64,000 nucleotides of DNA. Source: Bdellovibrio bacteriovorus W (lineage in GTDB: Bacteria > Bdellovibrionota > Bdellovibrionia > Bdellovibrionales > Bdellovibrionaceae). The number at the start of each line of letters is the position of its first letter. The stretch's first letter is position 1. Of this stretch, positions 53,713-63,777 are shown one piece after another. A model generated the notes under the pieces. It was not told the origin of the DNA, searched no databases, and was given only the letters and a program-made list of their open reading frames with translations. The position numbers and the translations under genes were made by a program. The stretch is taken from positions 2,914,001 through 2,978,000 of the forward strand of contig CP002190.1 of assembly GCA_000525675.1 (NCBI GenBank), read 5' to 3'.

Positions 53713-54879
53713 ATGGCACTTGGCATTTATATCCATATTCCCTATTGTATCCAGCGCTGCTCTTATTGCGATTTTGCGACCTATGAACAGTCCAAAATTA
53801 TGAAGCCCGAGCAGTACGTGAATTTGCTTTTTAAAGAGATTCACAGCCGACATCAATTCTTCAAGCCGCAAGCTTTGGATACGATCTACTTCGGAGGTGG
53901 CACACCGAGCCTGCTCCCTGCTGATTTAATTGTATCTATTATCAAAGAACTGGGTAGGTATGGATTTACAACTAGACCCGACACTGAGATCACTATCGAA
54001 ATCAATCCTGCCACGGTAGATCCTAAGAAACTCGATATTTATCAAGCCGCTGGCATTAATAGGTTTTCTGTCGGTGCGCAGACCTTTGATGACAAGCTTT
54101 TAAAAATGGTGCGTCGTGAACACAGCGCTCAGCAAACACTTGAAACTCTAGAGCTTCTTCGCTCGCGCAATCTCAATTTTAGTTTTGATATTCTTTTTGC
54201 TCTTCCAGGACAGACTCTTGAGGGTCTTAAGAAAGACGTCGCTATTGCGATTGAACAAGGTGCTAAACATATTAGTCCTTATTGTTTGACTGTGCCCGAT
54301 GGTCACCCTCTCTCTAAGGGGCGCGCTGTGGACGATGAACAAGTAGAAATGTTTGAAGTGATTGCTTCTGAATTGACAAACAAAGGCTTTCACCAATATG
54401 AAATTTCAAACTTTTCTCTTCCCGGTTACGAGTCTCGCCATAATTTGCTCTATTGGACAGACCGACCTTATTGGGGAATTGGCCTGAGTGCTCATTCCTA
54501 TTCTCCTGAATATAATTGGGGCGCTCGCTTTTGGAATATCAATTCGATTAACGAGTATGAAAAACAAGTTCTGGCACACGACGGACAGGTTCTTTCTTTA
54601 GAAAAACTCCCATCTGACCAAGTGGAGTTCTTAGAAAAACATCAAACCCTTACAGACTTTTGTCATACATCTTTGCGCCTTATGAAAGGGCTTTCCGTCC
54701 CCGACTTAAGACTGAAATTTGACAATGAAATTGTGGAAAAAATCGAAGCCCTTGCACGACCTCTAGAAGAAAAAGGTCTCCTAGAAAAAACTAACGAGCA
54801 TTGGCGCCTTACCGCGCAGGGCATTGTTTTAAGTAACAAGGTTTTCGAAGTCTTTACGTTCTTAGAAGAGGACCTTTAG
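53713..54879 (+). CDS. hemW: HemW-like radical SAM protein (coproporphyrinogen III oxidase family)
   Basis: The protein has 388 residues. Radical-SAM cysteines are C12, C16 and C19 (YCIQRCSYCDF), with YFGGGTPSLLP and the GLGLSAHSY-type HemW block (GIGLSAHSYS). HemW is a haem chaperone and not an oxidase; the C-terminal domain is present. The stop codon lies in the loop of a terminator hairpin. Confidence 0.9.
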   Translation: MALGIYIHIPYCIQRCSYCDFATYEQSKIMKPEQYVNLLFKEIHSRHQFFKPQALDTIYFGGGTPSLLPADLIVSIIKELGRYGFTTRPDTEITIEINPATVDPKKLDIYQAAGINRFSVGAQTFDDKLLKMVRREHSAQQTLETLELLRSRNLNFSFDILFALPGQTLEGLKKDVAIAIEQGAKHISPYCLTVPDGHPLSKGRAVDDEQVEMFEVIASELTNKGFHQYEISNFSLPGYESRHNLLYWTDRPYWGIGLSAHSYSPEYNWGARFWNINSINEYEKQVLAHDGQVLSLEKLPSDQVEFLEKHQTLTDFCHTSLRLMKGLSVPDLRLKFDNEIVEKIEALARPLEEKGLLEKTNEHWRLTAQGIVLSNKVFEVFTFLEEDL

Positions 54880-54889
54880 GTCCTTTTTT
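54868..54889 (+). terminator. terminator overlapping the hemW stop
   Basis: GGACC-TTTA-GGTCC is flanked by AAGA before and TTTTTT after; the hemW TAG begins in the loop (54877-54879). Confidence 0.75.
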
Positions 54890-54955
54890 AAGAGGGCTCT
54901 CACATTGACTTTAACTAATGAATACACAATCTTAAGTATTGTGAAAGGAAAAGTC

Positions 54956-55471
54956 ATGTCAGAAGAAAATTCATCCAATAATACAGCGCCAGAGTCAGAA
55001 AAAATTGAAACCACTTCTGAGGTTCAAGCTCTTCAAGAGCAGGCTGAAAAGTTTAAAAATGACTATCTCTATTTACGTGCAGAGTTTGAAAATTATAAAC
55101 GTAATGCCATCAAAGAACGCTCTGATTTAGTTAAGTACGGTGGCGAACGCATCGTTGTCGACTTGCTAGATGTAATTGACAATTTTGAGCGCGCCCTTGC
55201 AACTCAAGTAAATGCTGAAAATTTTCAGAACTTTAAGCAAGGCGTAGAAATGACTGCGATAAATTTAAAGTCAGTATTGGCGAAACATTCTATTAATGAA
55301 GTTCCTGCTGAGGGTGTTCCATTTGATCCAAACGTTCACGAAGCTCTTAGTAGTGAAGCAACTCATGATATGGAACCAGGTCACGTTTATCGCGTGTTTA
55401 AAAAACCTTATAAGTACCACGACAAACTTATTCGTCCAGGCCAAGTTGTTGTTGCTAAGAAACCAGAATAA
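54956..55471 (+). CDS. grpE: GrpE nucleotide-exchange factor
   Basis: The ATG at 54956 after AAAGGA gives 171 residues; the frame opens at 54905 but that part lacks support. It has a charged N-terminus, the long dimer coiled coil ([25 protein letters not shown]) and the beta domain ending in [26 protein letters not shown]. It exchanges ADP on DnaK. No dnaK or hrcA gene is in the window; DnaJ follows after 14 bases. Confidence 0.95.
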   Translation: MSEENSSNNTAPESEKIETTSEVQALQEQAEKFKNDYLYLRAEFENYKRNAIKERSDLVKYGGERIVVDLLDVIDNFERALATQVNAENFQNFKQGVEMTAINLKSVLAKHSINEVPAEGVPFDPNVHEALSSEATHDMEPGHVYRVFKKPYKYHDKLIRPGQVVVAKKPE

Positions 55472-55485
55472 GGAAAGCTGCACGC

Positions 55486-56475
55486 GTGTCGAAAAAGGAC
55501 TTTTACACATTACTAGGTGTTTCAAGAACCGCTTCTGCCGAGGACATTAAAAAGTCTTATCGCAAGCTTGCGCTTAAATATCATCCTGACAAGAATCCCG
55601 GCGACAAAGCTGCTGAAGAAAAATTTAAAGAAATCAGTGAAGCTTACGATGTTTTAAGTGATTCAAAAAAACGTGAGATGTACGACACCTTTGGACACTC
55701 AGGTGCTCAACAAGGTTTCGGCGGCGGAGCCGGTGGTCCCTTTGGTGGCGGCGGTGGATTTCGCCGACAACAATCTTCCAGCGAAGGTGGGGACCCCTTT
55801 CAAGATATCTTTGGCGACATGTTTGGAGATATTTTTGGTCAGGCCCGCGGAGGCAGTGCCGGCGGAGCTCGTGCGCGCCGCCCCCAACGCGGAACAGATT
55901 TACGCTACACTTTGAATGTCAGCTTTGAAGAGGCTGCCACCGGTACAGAAAAAGTGATCTCTTTTGTTCGTCAAAAAAGTGGCAAAGAAGAATCTGCGAA
56001 GCTTTCTGTCAATGTACCTGCAGGAGTTAAAGAAGGCCAACGCCTAAAGCTTTCAGGCGAAGGCGACTCAGCCAGCGGTGGCCCTGCTGGAGACCTTTAC
56101 GTCATTATTAACGTCCAAGAACACGCACTTTTCAAACGTAGCGAAAGTGACGTTTTGCTTGATCTTCCCATTGCCTATACGGACGCTATTTTGGGAACGA
56201 ATATCGAGGTCCCAACACTCACTGGGAAAGCGATGATTCGCATCCCGCCTGGAACTCACTCAGGTCAAACATTCCGTCTTAAGGGAAAAGGATTTCCTAA
56301 GATAGGTGGGTTTGGATCCGGTGATATGCTTGTTAAAATTTTAGTTGATACACCTTCTTCTCTTTCTTCAAAACAAAAAGAGCTCATGGAAGAACTTGCT
56401 AAATCAGCAGAGCCAACTCCCCTTGTGAAGTCATTCCAAGAAAAAGTTGGTCAGATTATGAGGAATAGAAAATGA
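55486..56475 (+). CDS. DnaJ-type co-chaperone without zinc finger (CbpA-like)
   Basis: A GTG start gives 329 residues: J domain with HPD at 33-35, a Gly/Phe-rich region with long Gly runs (about 75-140) and two C-terminal beta domains. The zinc-finger CxxCxGxG repeats of DnaJ are absent, so it is a class B, CbpA-type protein. Being 14 bases after grpE it may be the main partner of DnaK here. It overlaps the next gene by 4 bases (ATGA). Confidence 0.9.
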   Translation: MSKKDFYTLLGVSRTASAEDIKKSYRKLALKYHPDKNPGDKAAEEKFKEISEAYDVLSDSKKREMYDTFGHSGAQQGFGGGAGGPFGGGGGFRRQQSSSEGGDPFQDIFGDMFGDIFGQARGGSAGGARARRPQRGTDLRYTLNVSFEEAATGTEKVISFVRQKSGKEESAKLSVNVPAGVKEGQRLKLSGEGDSASGGPAGDLYVIINVQEHALFKRSESDVLLDLPIAYTDAILGTNIEVPTLTGKAMIRIPPGTHSGQTFRLKGKGFPKIGGFGSGDMLVKILVDTPSSLSSKQKELMEELAKSAEPTPLVKSFQEKVGQIMRNRK

Positions 56476-58148
56476 CCTTAAGATTTGCGCTCTTATTCGG
56501 AGCTTGTTTTTTACTTTCATGCACGACTGTTGCTACTAAAAAACGTCCCCCCTACCGCCCGCCTTCTGTTTCAGCGGTTAAAAAAGCAAAGTCTGTCGGT
56601 GGACAGGCGCCAACAGAGTTGCAGAATGAATCGATTACATCTGAGGTATTAGCTCTACCAGCGATTCCGAAAGCTGATGATGCTTTAGAATACCTCAAAG
56701 GCTTGCTACAGCTTGCTAATGAATCTGCGGATCGCAAAGATCAAGAGTCTTACCGACAGCACGCTTTGGATATCGTAGAAAATAAATTAAACGAGGACCA
56801 ACTAGAAGGAGTTGCAAAAAGTGGCGACTTTCAATTCTTACGTGGATATGCGGTTTTTCGTTTAGGTGAAATTCATTTCGAGAATAAAGATTACAGTGGT
56901 TCACGCAAGTATTTTAATACTATCATTGAACAACTTCCTGGAACTGATTTAGCCTTTCGCTCTCAAGAGCTTTTGAATCACATCAATGCCGCTAGGAACG
57001 TTCAATCTAAAACTGTCGGTGTTGTTCTTCCTCTCAGTGGCAGAACGGCTCCAATCGCTCAACGTGCTCTTCGCGGTTTAGAGATGGGCCTTGGCCTGCA
57101 TTTACCAGGTTCAGGATTCAGACTGGCTGTAATGGATAGCGAAGGAAATCCTGATTCCGCACGACGCGGAGTTGAGCGCCTTGTTAAAGAAGACAACGTC
57201 ATCGCTGTCGTGGGTTCTCTCTTAAGCAAAACAGCACCTGCTGTGGCTGCAAAAGCGGATGAATTAGGTGTGCCGAGTATTGCCCTGTCACAGAGATCTA
57301 AAGTGACAGAAATTGGTCCCACTGTTTTTAGAAATGCTTTAACAAGTGAGATGCAAGTTCGCGCACTCGTCCGCACAGCTATGAATGATATGGGAATGAA
57401 GAAGTTCGCGATTCTTTATCCCAACGATCCCTACGGCGTAGAGTTTAGTAATATTTTTTGGGATGAAGTTCTTGCTCGCGGCGGTCAAATAACTGCAGTA
57501 CAAACTTACTCGCCAAAAGAAACTGACTTTAGGTTCGTGATTCAAAGACTTGTGGGCACTTACTTCGGTGAAGCGCGACAAGACGAGTTCAATGTGCGTC
57601 TTAAAGAGCTACAAAAATCTGATAAGCGCCGCTCTGTAAGAAGCAACAACCTCGAAACAGTGTTGCCAGCGATCACAGATTTCGATGCGATTTTCATTCC
57701 TGATAGCATTAAGTCATTAGGACAGATTTCTGCGATGCTCTCTTATAGTGATATTCGCAACGTAAAATTATTGGGCACAAATCTGTGGAATACGAAAGAC
57801 ACTGTTCGCAGAGCTGGTAACTTTGCCAATAATTTAATTTTTGTAGATAGCATTGATCTTGCTGCTGGCGATCGCAGCCGCTTTGCCGCCGAATATAAAG
57901 CCCTGTACAATGAAGAGCCTTCTCTTATTGAAGTTCAGGCCTACGATTCCGGTCTTATTCTGCGCCAGCTTATCGCTGGAGGCGCGGACTCAAGAGAGTC
58001 CCTAACACGAGCTTTAAGCCAATTAAAGCGCTTCCCAGGCTCTATTGGATACCTTTCAGTCAATGAAGACCGCGAAGTAGAACGTCCTTTAATACCCTTA
58101 ACTATTGAGAAAAATCAGATAGTTCCGCTGAAAGTTCAAAAAAGATAG
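56472..58148 (+). CDS. LpoA/LppC-like lipoprotein, periplasmic-binding-protein fold
   Basis: The lipobox is LLSC (lipidated Cys about residue 16) in a 558-residue protein. A TPR-like helical part (about 60-170) is followed by a type I periplasmic-binding domain ([49 protein letters not shown]). This layout is that of LpoA, which activates penicillin-binding protein 1A from the outer membrane. The link is by domain order; the peptidoglycan role is inferred. It overlaps the DnaJ-like gene by 4 bases. Confidence 0.85.
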   Translation: MTLRFALLFGACFLLSCTTVATKKRPPYRPPSVSAVKKAKSVGGQAPTELQNESITSEVLALPAIPKADDALEYLKGLLQLANESADRKDQESYRQHALDIVENKLNEDQLEGVAKSGDFQFLRGYAVFRLGEIHFENKDYSGSRKYFNTIIEQLPGTDLAFRSQELLNHINAARNVQSKTVGVVLPLSGRTAPIAQRALRGLEMGLGLHLPGSGFRLAVMDSEGNPDSARRGVERLVKEDNVIAVVGSLLSKTAPAVAAKADELGVPSIALSQRSKVTEIGPTVFRNALTSEMQVRALVRTAMNDMGMKKFAILYPNDPYGVEFSNIFWDEVLARGGQITAVQTYSPKETDFRFVIQRLVGTYFGEARQDEFNVRLKELQKSDKRRSVRSNNLETVLPAITDFDAIFIPDSIKSLGQISAMLSYSDIRNVKLLGTNLWNTKDTVRRAGNFANNLIFVDSIDLAAGDRSRFAAEYKALYNEEPSLIEVQAYDSGLILRQLIAGGADSRESLTRALSQLKRFPGSIGYLSVNEDREVERPLIPLTIEKNQIVPLKVQKR

Positions 58149-58235
58149 AATTCTTTTAACCCAAACCTCGACCTCCTTCATCTAAGAACACGAGCGGGCA
58201 ATGAAGTCGCTCTAATCCTAAGAAGGGGGTCGCAA

Positions 58236-58607
58236 ATGAATTCACACATTAACGAACAACTATTAACTGAGTGTAAGAAAAAACTTTTAGTTGCAAAGCA
58301 AGATGTGTTGAACAGATACCGTGCGGCCCGCTCCGATCTCTCAATTGTAGAACGCGGTGGCGATGAAGCCGATCAATCCGTAGCCCACATTGCAGAGCAT
58401 AGTTTTTTAGTAGCGCAAGAGCGTATGCGCGATCAACTCCTTGAGATTGAGCAAGCACTAGCGCGTATCGAACAAGGAACCTTTGGTATCTGTGAAGAAA
58501 CGGAAGAGTTCATTGAGGAAAGCAGACTGCTTGCAATTCCTTGGACTCGCCTCAGCATCGAAGGCGCAGAGCTTCGTGAAGCTGTAAGTCGTCGCTTCGC
58601 AAGATAA
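58236..58607 (+). CDS. DksA/TraR-like protein lacking three zinc ligands
   Basis: The protein has 123 residues: helical coiled-coil part with an acidic tip (GGDEADQS, 41-48), then the zinc-finger-like region GTFGICEETEEFIEESRLLAIPWTRLSIEG. Only C86 of the four cysteines remains, so zinc cannot be bound in the normal way. DksA binds RNA polymerase in the secondary channel and acts with ppGpp. A strong ribosome site (AAGAAGGGGG) precedes it. It is followed about 120 bases on by an intact paralogue. Confidence 0.88.
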   Translation: MNSHINEQLLTECKKKLLVAKQDVLNRYRAARSDLSIVERGGDEADQSVAHIAEHSFLVAQERMRDQLLEIEQALARIEQGTFGICEETEEFIEESRLLAIPWTRLSIEGAELREAVSRRFAR

Positions 58608-58724
58608 TATTATGCGTCGACCTAAATGCTTAGTAATGCATCACGCAGTGCTTTTTTAGTGACAGTCTTCCATTCCCCCGAGATAAGAGGCACTTCGGCC
58701 ACAGTCATCATATCGGGGGGTGAG

Positions 58725-59096
58725 ATGAATACAACCGAACTATCTGAAGTAGAAGTTCAAAACTTGAAAGAATCTCTGCTCATGCAGAAGAGTCTTATTC
58801 TAAATAAAAGCCACGAGTTCAAAGAAGAACAATTAAAGATTTCTTCTGTCGCGGATGAAGCTGAAGTGGCTTCTTTAGATTTCTCAAATAATATTTCGAT
58901 TCATTTACTTGAGCGTGATCGCACAGCTTTATTTGCGATCGAAAGAGCTCTAGGTAAAATCAATGACAAGACCTATGGTCAGTGCGAGTCTTGCAGCGAA
59001 ATGATATCTGCACGCAGACTTCAAGCGCGTCCGTTCACAGCCCTATGTATTGATTGCATGGAAGAACAAGAGAACCATTCTAATCTCTTTCAATAA
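58725..59096 (+). CDS. DksA/TraR-like RNA polymerase-binding zinc-finger protein
   Basis: The ATG at 58725 follows GGGGGGTGAG, so the upstream frame from 58626 is not used. The 123-residue protein has all four cysteines: C87, C90 (CESC) and C108, C111 (CIDC). The tip of the coiled coil is VADEAEV (42-48). It should bind RNA polymerase and modulate rRNA and stress promoters. It is the intact neighbour of the zinc-less paralogue at 58236. Confidence 0.9.
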   Translation: MNTTELSEVEVQNLKESLLMQKSLILNKSHEFKEEQLKISSVADEAEVASLDFSNNISIHLLERDRTALFAIERALGKINDKTYGQCESCSEMISARRLQARPFTALCIDCMEEQENHSNLFQ

Positions 59097-59235
59097 ACTC
59101 GACTTTACTCAGTGGAAGAGATCTTTCTGACATGGATGTCAGTCCAATTTTTACTTAATCCATTCAAGCTCTGAATGTCTCATGCCGAGAAGACTCATAC
59201 GTAAATAATATTCCCGCATAGAGCGGAGGAGCGGT

Positions 59236-61641
59236 ATGAGTTTTGACGATAAATTAGTAGAAATTCCACAGACACTTCCAATGCTACCTGTGAGAGACAT
59301 CGTTGTTTTTCCATATATGATCATTCCTTTGTTCGTGGGTCGTGATGCTTCCATCCGCTCGGTCGAAGAGGCTTTATCGAAAAATAGAATGATTTTCTTA
59401 GCTTCTCAAAAAGATATCTCTGAAGAGAATCCTTCTCCAGACAATATCTACACTACTGGTACAGTAGCGATGATCATGAGAATGCGTAAGCTTTCTGATG
59501 GTAGAATTAAAATTCTTATTCAAGGTGTAGCAAAGGGTCGTGTAAAAAACTTCACGAAAACTTCACCATCATTTGAAGTTGCTGTTGAAAAAATTGAAGA
59601 CATTCCTTCAACAAAAACAGTTGCAGAAAATGACACACTTATCAGAACTGCTAAAGAGCATATCGAAAGAATCATCGCTCTTGGCCGCCCTCTTTCTCCA
59701 GACATTCTGTTGGTATTAGATGATGTCAATGACCCAGGCAGAATTGCTGACCTTATTGCATCTAACCTAGGTGTTAAAGTAGAAGACGCGCAAAAAGTTC
59801 TTGAGACTGAAAATCCAACTGAAAGACTTCAGCTCGTGAATGAGATTCTAGCGGCAGAACTAGAAATCATGCAGGCACAAAATAAAAATCGCGGTGGGCA
59901 AAAAGACGACATGTCTAAATCACAACGCGAATACTTCTTGCGCGAGCAAATGAAGGCTATAAAGAATGAGCTTGGCGAAGGCGATTCTAAATCTGAAGAG
60001 ATGGATGAATTACGCGAAAAGCTTATCAATGCAGGAATGCCAGCTACTGTCGAGACAGAAGCTCTTAAGCAATTAGCTCGTCTTGAAAGAATGCATCCAG
60101 ATGCTTCTGAAGCAACAATGGTAAGAACTTACCTTGATTGGATGGCAGATCTTCCATGGAGCAAAAAGTCTGATGACGTTATTGATCTAAAAAGAGCAAA
60201 AGAAATTCTTGATGAAGATCACTATGAGCTTGAAAAAGCTAAAGATCGCGTGATGGAATTCTTGGCGGTTCGTAAATTAAAACCAGACCTTAAGGGTCCA
60301 ATCCTTTGCCTTGGCGGCCCTCCAGGAGTTGGTAAAACTTCACTTGGTAAGTCTATCGCTCGAGCAATGGGTCGTGAGTACTTCCGTATCGCCCTAGGCG
60401 GCGTAAAGGATGAAGCTGAGATTCGTGGTCATAGAAGAACTTATGTTGGCGCAATGCCAGGAAAAATCATCCAAGCATTGAGACAAGCTAAGACCAACAA
60501 TCCAGTTATCGTACTGGATGAGATTGATAAGCTTGGTTCTGACTTTAGAGGTGACCCTTCTGCAGCAATGCTTGAAGTTCTAGATCCAGAACAAAACGCT
60601 ACTTTCCGTGATAACTACCTGAACGTAGATTTTGACTTGTCGAATGTTCTTTTCATCGCAACGGCGAACGTATTAGAGAATATTCCACCAGCTCTACGTG
60701 ATCGTATGGAAGTTCTGAATATTCCTGGTTACACAGAGAATGACAAACTTCTTATTACGAAGAAGCACTTAATCCGCCGTCAGATTGAGGCTAATGGTAT
60801 CACGGAGCAAAACATTGAGTTCACTGATGAGGGCATCAGATTCTTGATCGCTGGTTATACTCGCGAAGCGGGTCTAAGAAACCTTGAGCGCGAAGTAGGC
60901 TCAGTATGTCGTAAAGTTGCAAAAATGGTTGTGATGAATGAAACGGAATTCATGACGATTGATGCGACAACAGTGCCTGAACTTTTAGGTCCTCCACGTT
61001 TCCAACGTGATGACAAGTTCGCAGACTCTCAAGTTGGTGTCGTTCAAGGTCTTGCTTGGACTTCTGCTGGCGGTGAAGTGTTAACGATCGAAGCATTGAA
61101 AATGAAAGGCAAGGGTTCTTTAATCCTCACAGGGCAACTTGGTGATGTGATGAAAGAATCAGCTCAAGCGGCTATGTCCTACGCTAGAGCTCACCAAGCT
61201 GAACTTGGAATTCCAGAAGACTTCTTTGAGAAGTACGATGTGCATATCCATCTTCCAGCCGGTGCAATTCCGAAAGATGGTCCTTCTGCGGGTATTACCC
61301 TAACGACAGCACTTGTCAGCTTAATGACAGGTACTCCAGTTAGACATGACCTAGCTATGACTGGCGAGGTTACACTCCAAGGAAGAGTTCTTCCAGTGGG
61401 TGGAATCCGTGAAAAGTGTCTTGCGGCTTTAAACCTTGGAATCACTAACGTGATCATTCCACTGTCTTGCCAAAAAGACCTAGCTGATATTCCTAAGATC
61501 TTTAAGGATAAGTTGAACTTCATCCTTGCTGAAAACTTAGACGAAGTATTTGCGGTAGCGTTTGATAAGAGTGCAAAAGCACACGAAAAGCGCCCTTCTG
61601 CAAAGAAAGAAGCAAAGAAAACAAAATCCTTGGCAGCTTAG
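59236..61641 (+). CDS. lon: ATP-dependent protease Lon
   Basis: The protein has 801 residues: N-terminal LON substrate domain (LPMLPVRDIVVFPYMIIPLFVGRD), AAA+ module with GGPPGVGKTS and LVVLDEIDKLGSD-like block (VIVLDEIDKLG), and protease domain with catalytic S684 (KDGPSAGIT) and K727 (REKCLAA). The C-terminus has a short Lys-rich tail. It degrades misfolded proteins and regulators. A strong ribosome site (GGAGGAGCGG) sets the start. Confidence 0.97.
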   Translation: MSFDDKLVEIPQTLPMLPVRDIVVFPYMIIPLFVGRDASIRSVEEALSKNRMIFLASQKDISEENPSPDNIYTTGTVAMIMRMRKLSDGRIKILIQGVAKGRVKNFTKTSPSFEVAVEKIEDIPSTKTVAENDTLIRTAKEHIERIIALGRPLSPDILLVLDDVNDPGRIADLIASNLGVKVEDAQKVLETENPTERLQLVNEILAAELEIMQAQNKNRGGQKDDMSKSQREYFLREQMKAIKNELGEGDSKSEEMDELREKLINAGMPATVETEALKQLARLERMHPDASEATMVRTYLDWMADLPWSKKSDDVIDLKRAKEILDEDHYELEKAKDRVMEFLAVRKLKPDLKGPILCLGGPPGVGKTSLGKSIARAMGREYFRIALGGVKDEAEIRGHRRTYVGAMPGKIIQALRQAKTNNPVIVLDEIDKLGSDFRGDPSAAMLEVLDPEQNATFRDNYLNVDFDLSNVLFIATANVLENIPPALRDRMEVLNIPGYTENDKLLITKKHLIRRQIEANGITEQNIEFTDEGIRFLIAGYTREAGLRNLEREVGSVCRKVAKMVVMNETEFMTIDATTVPELLGPPRFQRDDKFADSQVGVVQGLAWTSAGGEVLTIEALKMKGKGSLILTGQLGDVMKESAQAAMSYARAHQAELGIPEDFFEKYDVHIHLPAGAIPKDGPSAGITLTTALVSLMTGTPVRHDLAMTGEVTLQGRVLPVGGIREKCLAALNLGITNVIIPLSCQKDLADIPKIFKDKLNFILAENLDEVFAVAFDKSAKAHEKRPSAKKEAKKTKSLAA

Positions 61642-61681
61642 TCTGCCAGGTACATCGCCCCTCCCAAAGATGATGTAAAAA

Positions 61682-61718
61682 AAGAAAAAGGCCAGGTATC
61701 CCCTGGCCTTTTTCTTTT
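61682..61718. terminator. bidirectional terminator after lon
   Basis: The stem GGCCAGG/CCTGGCC (61690-61696 with 61702-61708) has loop TATCC and A-run/T-run flanks. It serves lon (+) and the HTH/coiled-coil gene (-). Confidence 0.9.
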
Positions 61719-61735
61719 CAGTATTTATTTTTCAG

Positions 61736-62227
61736 CTATTGCTTGAATCCTCGAAGGCGGTCATTTTCAGACTCTAAAACTCGAACCAGAGTTTTTAAAT
61801 CCGTCACCTCTTCTCGTAAGTGAAAGATTTGCTCCTCTTTTTCTTGGAGAATCTGTGTATAAGCCTTTTTTAGCTCATTCAATAATTTATTTGCGGCAGT
61901 CAAAATAGGCTCATCCTTATTTGCTTTCATAGCTTTATCAAGGTCCTGAGCCTTATTTTCATCGCGTGAAGAAGCTTCTGACATAATGTCTTTACCTTTC
62001 ATCAATCCATGATGAGCACCCACCAAATCGATTTCGCGATTTTGGGAGGGGCGATGTACTCTTTGATGGGTACCCATCGGTTCGTCTATGATGAAGTACT
62101 TACCTTCTTCAAACCGGAACTGAATGTCTTCGGCTTTGATACGGCGGCGCAGAGTACTCACACTCACTTTATATTTCGTGGAGTAGTCCGTTAATGGCAA
62201 CCATGTATCGAAAGCTTCAGTATTCAT
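61736..62227 (-). CDS. helix-turn-helix DNA-binding protein with coiled-coil tail
   Basis: The 163-residue protein has an N-terminal excisionase/MerR-like fold (WLPLTDYSTKYKVSVSTLRRRIKAEDIQFRFEEGKYFIID, about 9-48) and a long C-terminal coiled coil (LLNELKKAYTQILQEKEEQIFHLREEVTDLKTLVRVLESENDRLR region). It looks like a dimeric regulator. An inverted repeat (ATCACT-N8-AGTGAT) lies 12 bases before the start and could be its own operator. No named family. Confidence 0.75.
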   Translation of the reverse strand: MNTEAFDTWLPLTDYSTKYKVSVSTLRRRIKAEDIQFRFEEGKYFIIDEPMGTHQRVHRPSQNREIDLVGAHHGLMKGKDIMSEASSRDENKAQDLDKAMKANKDEPILTAANKLLNELKKAYTQILQEKEEQIFHLREEVTDLKTLVRVLESENDRLRGFKQ

Positions 62228-62239
62228 TTAGTCCCTTAA

Positions 62240-62259
62240 AATCACTGTGTTACGAGTGA
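62240..62259 (-). promoter_or_regulatory. inverted repeat, candidate operator of the HTH gene
   Basis: ATCACT (62240-62245) and AGTGAT (62254-62259) are separated by 8 bases, just upstream of the HTH gene start and its AAGGG ribosome site. Confidence 0.45.
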
Positions 62260-62484
62260 TCATTTCAAACTGCGTAGGGAGAGGTGGTCACCCTGTTTAG
62301 CTTGCATATCCAACCTTATCACACGACTTCGGTCTGTCAAACGCTGTCTAGAGGTAATTTCATTTATCAGTGATTTCAGGACCTTGATCTGGATATTCAC
62401 GACCTTTAGATTGGTCAAACCTAGACTTAGGGCTGAGTAGTCACGCTTTTTTGCTAGAAGATTGAGCAGATAAAGAAGAAGGGT

Positions 62485-63726
62485 TTGCCATGGGATGGCA
62501 AGGAACTCGATAATATTGATATATCTATGCGCATAAAAGACAAAAAGAAAATAGCCTTAGTTCTTAGTGGTGGCGGTATTAAAGCTGCAGCCTTTCATAT
62601 TGGTGTCTGCCTCGCCCTTCAAGAAAAGGGCTTTAAATTTGCCGGTGGAACCAAAGAAATGGTTCGCCAAGCTGACCACAACAATGATCCTCTCACTATT
62701 AAACTCTATGTTGGTTCCAGCACAGGAGCCTTTGTGGCATCAATTTTAGCGGCGGGATACCCCGTTGAATCCCTGATCAATGCCTTTCAAATCGGCTCGG
62801 GCTCAAGCCCTGCTTATGAGAAAAACGATCTTCGCTATTTAAAACCCATTGGCTATCGTGATATTTTTCATTTGAATTCGAACGGTCTTTTAAAGTTTAT
62901 CCCCAAATCCATCCGCGATAAATCTTTGGTCACCGGCGGCATTGAGTCCCTGTTAAAAAACGGCCTCAAACTCAATGGTCTATTTTCAACCAAAGGCATT
63001 GAATCTTACCTACGAAAGAATGTTCTACTGGATAATGATTTTTCTCGCCTTGGCGTAGAACTTTTCATTATTGGTACTCAGTTGAACCATACCCGCAAAG
63101 CAATCTTTGGAAACTTTGATCACGCTTATAAGACCAGCAGTACTAAGTACATTAACTACGCCTCTATTAGTGATGCCGTTGCTTGTTCAACCTCTCTTCC
63201 TCCAGTCTTTGCTCCTTACGGAGTTAAAAGACCCGATGGAAAAGAGATTTTCTACTACGACGGAGAAATTCGCGACACACTTTCTACCCACGTGGCTGCT
63301 GACTACGGTGCTGACTTGGTTATTTCTTCTTTTTCTATTCAGCCCTATCACTTCACTAAAGAGATGGGATCTTTGCACGAATACGGAATTCCGCTTATTG
63401 CCAATCAAGCTCTCTATCAAGTGGTTCAACAAAAGATCGCCAAAAACATTCAATATAAAAACGATATTCGCAGCATCTATAATGCAGTGGATGGTTACTT
63501 TAAAAAACAAAACCTTCCTGAAGAACACAGAACTAAAATGCTTGAAATCATTAGGGATCGTGTAAACTACAGACCCGAGGTGGATTACATCTACATCTCC
63601 CCTCGCCCACAAAACTACGAAATGTTCTTCGTGGATCATTTCAGTCTAAATCCAGAGATCCTAGCTCGCATCGTAAGAATCGGCTTCCGTTCCGGAATCA
63701 ATTCTTTAAGACATTATGACATATAA
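62485..63726 (+). CDS. patatin-like phospholipase
   Basis: The protein has 413 residues from a TTG start; an ATG at 62527 is an alternative, and neither has an ideal ribosome site. Oxyanion loop GGGIKAAAFHIG, nucleophile serine S79 in GSSTG, and catalytic Asp D259 (YYDGEI) are present. It cleaves acyl chains of phospholipids; such enzymes often act on prey membranes, but there is no signal peptide here. It stands alone and ends in a bidirectional terminator. Confidence 0.9.
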   Translation: MPWDGKELDNIDISMRIKDKKKIALVLSGGGIKAAAFHIGVCLALQEKGFKFAGGTKEMVRQADHNNDPLTIKLYVGSSTGAFVASILAAGYPVESLINAFQIGSGSSPAYEKNDLRYLKPIGYRDIFHLNSNGLLKFIPKSIRDKSLVTGGIESLLKNGLKLNGLFSTKGIESYLRKNVLLDNDFSRLGVELFIIGTQLNHTRKAIFGNFDHAYKTSSTKYINYASISDAVACSTSLPPVFAPYGVKRPDGKEIFYYDGEIRDTLSTHVAADYGADLVISSFSIQPYHFTKEMGSLHEYGIPLIANQALYQVVQQKIAKNIQYKNDIRSIYNAVDGYFKKQNLPEEHRTKMLEIIRDRVNYRPEVDYIYISPRPQNYEMFFVDHFSLNPEILARIVRIGFRSGINSLRHYDI

Positions 63727-63755
63727 AAAAAGCCCGAGATAACTCGGGCTTTTTA
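63724..63755. terminator. bidirectional terminator, patatin and nuoN
   Basis: The perfect stem AGCCCGAG/CTCGGGCT (63731-63738 with 63743-63750) has loop ATAA, an A run before and a T run after. Confidence 0.92.
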
Positions 63756-63777
63756 ACAACTCTATATTTGAATTAAA

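Noticed and set aside
55699-55887. minus-strand frame opposite the DnaJ-like gene
   Set aside because: It lies entirely opposite the Gly/Phe-rich region of the DnaJ-like gene; the open frame comes from the codon bias of the true gene.
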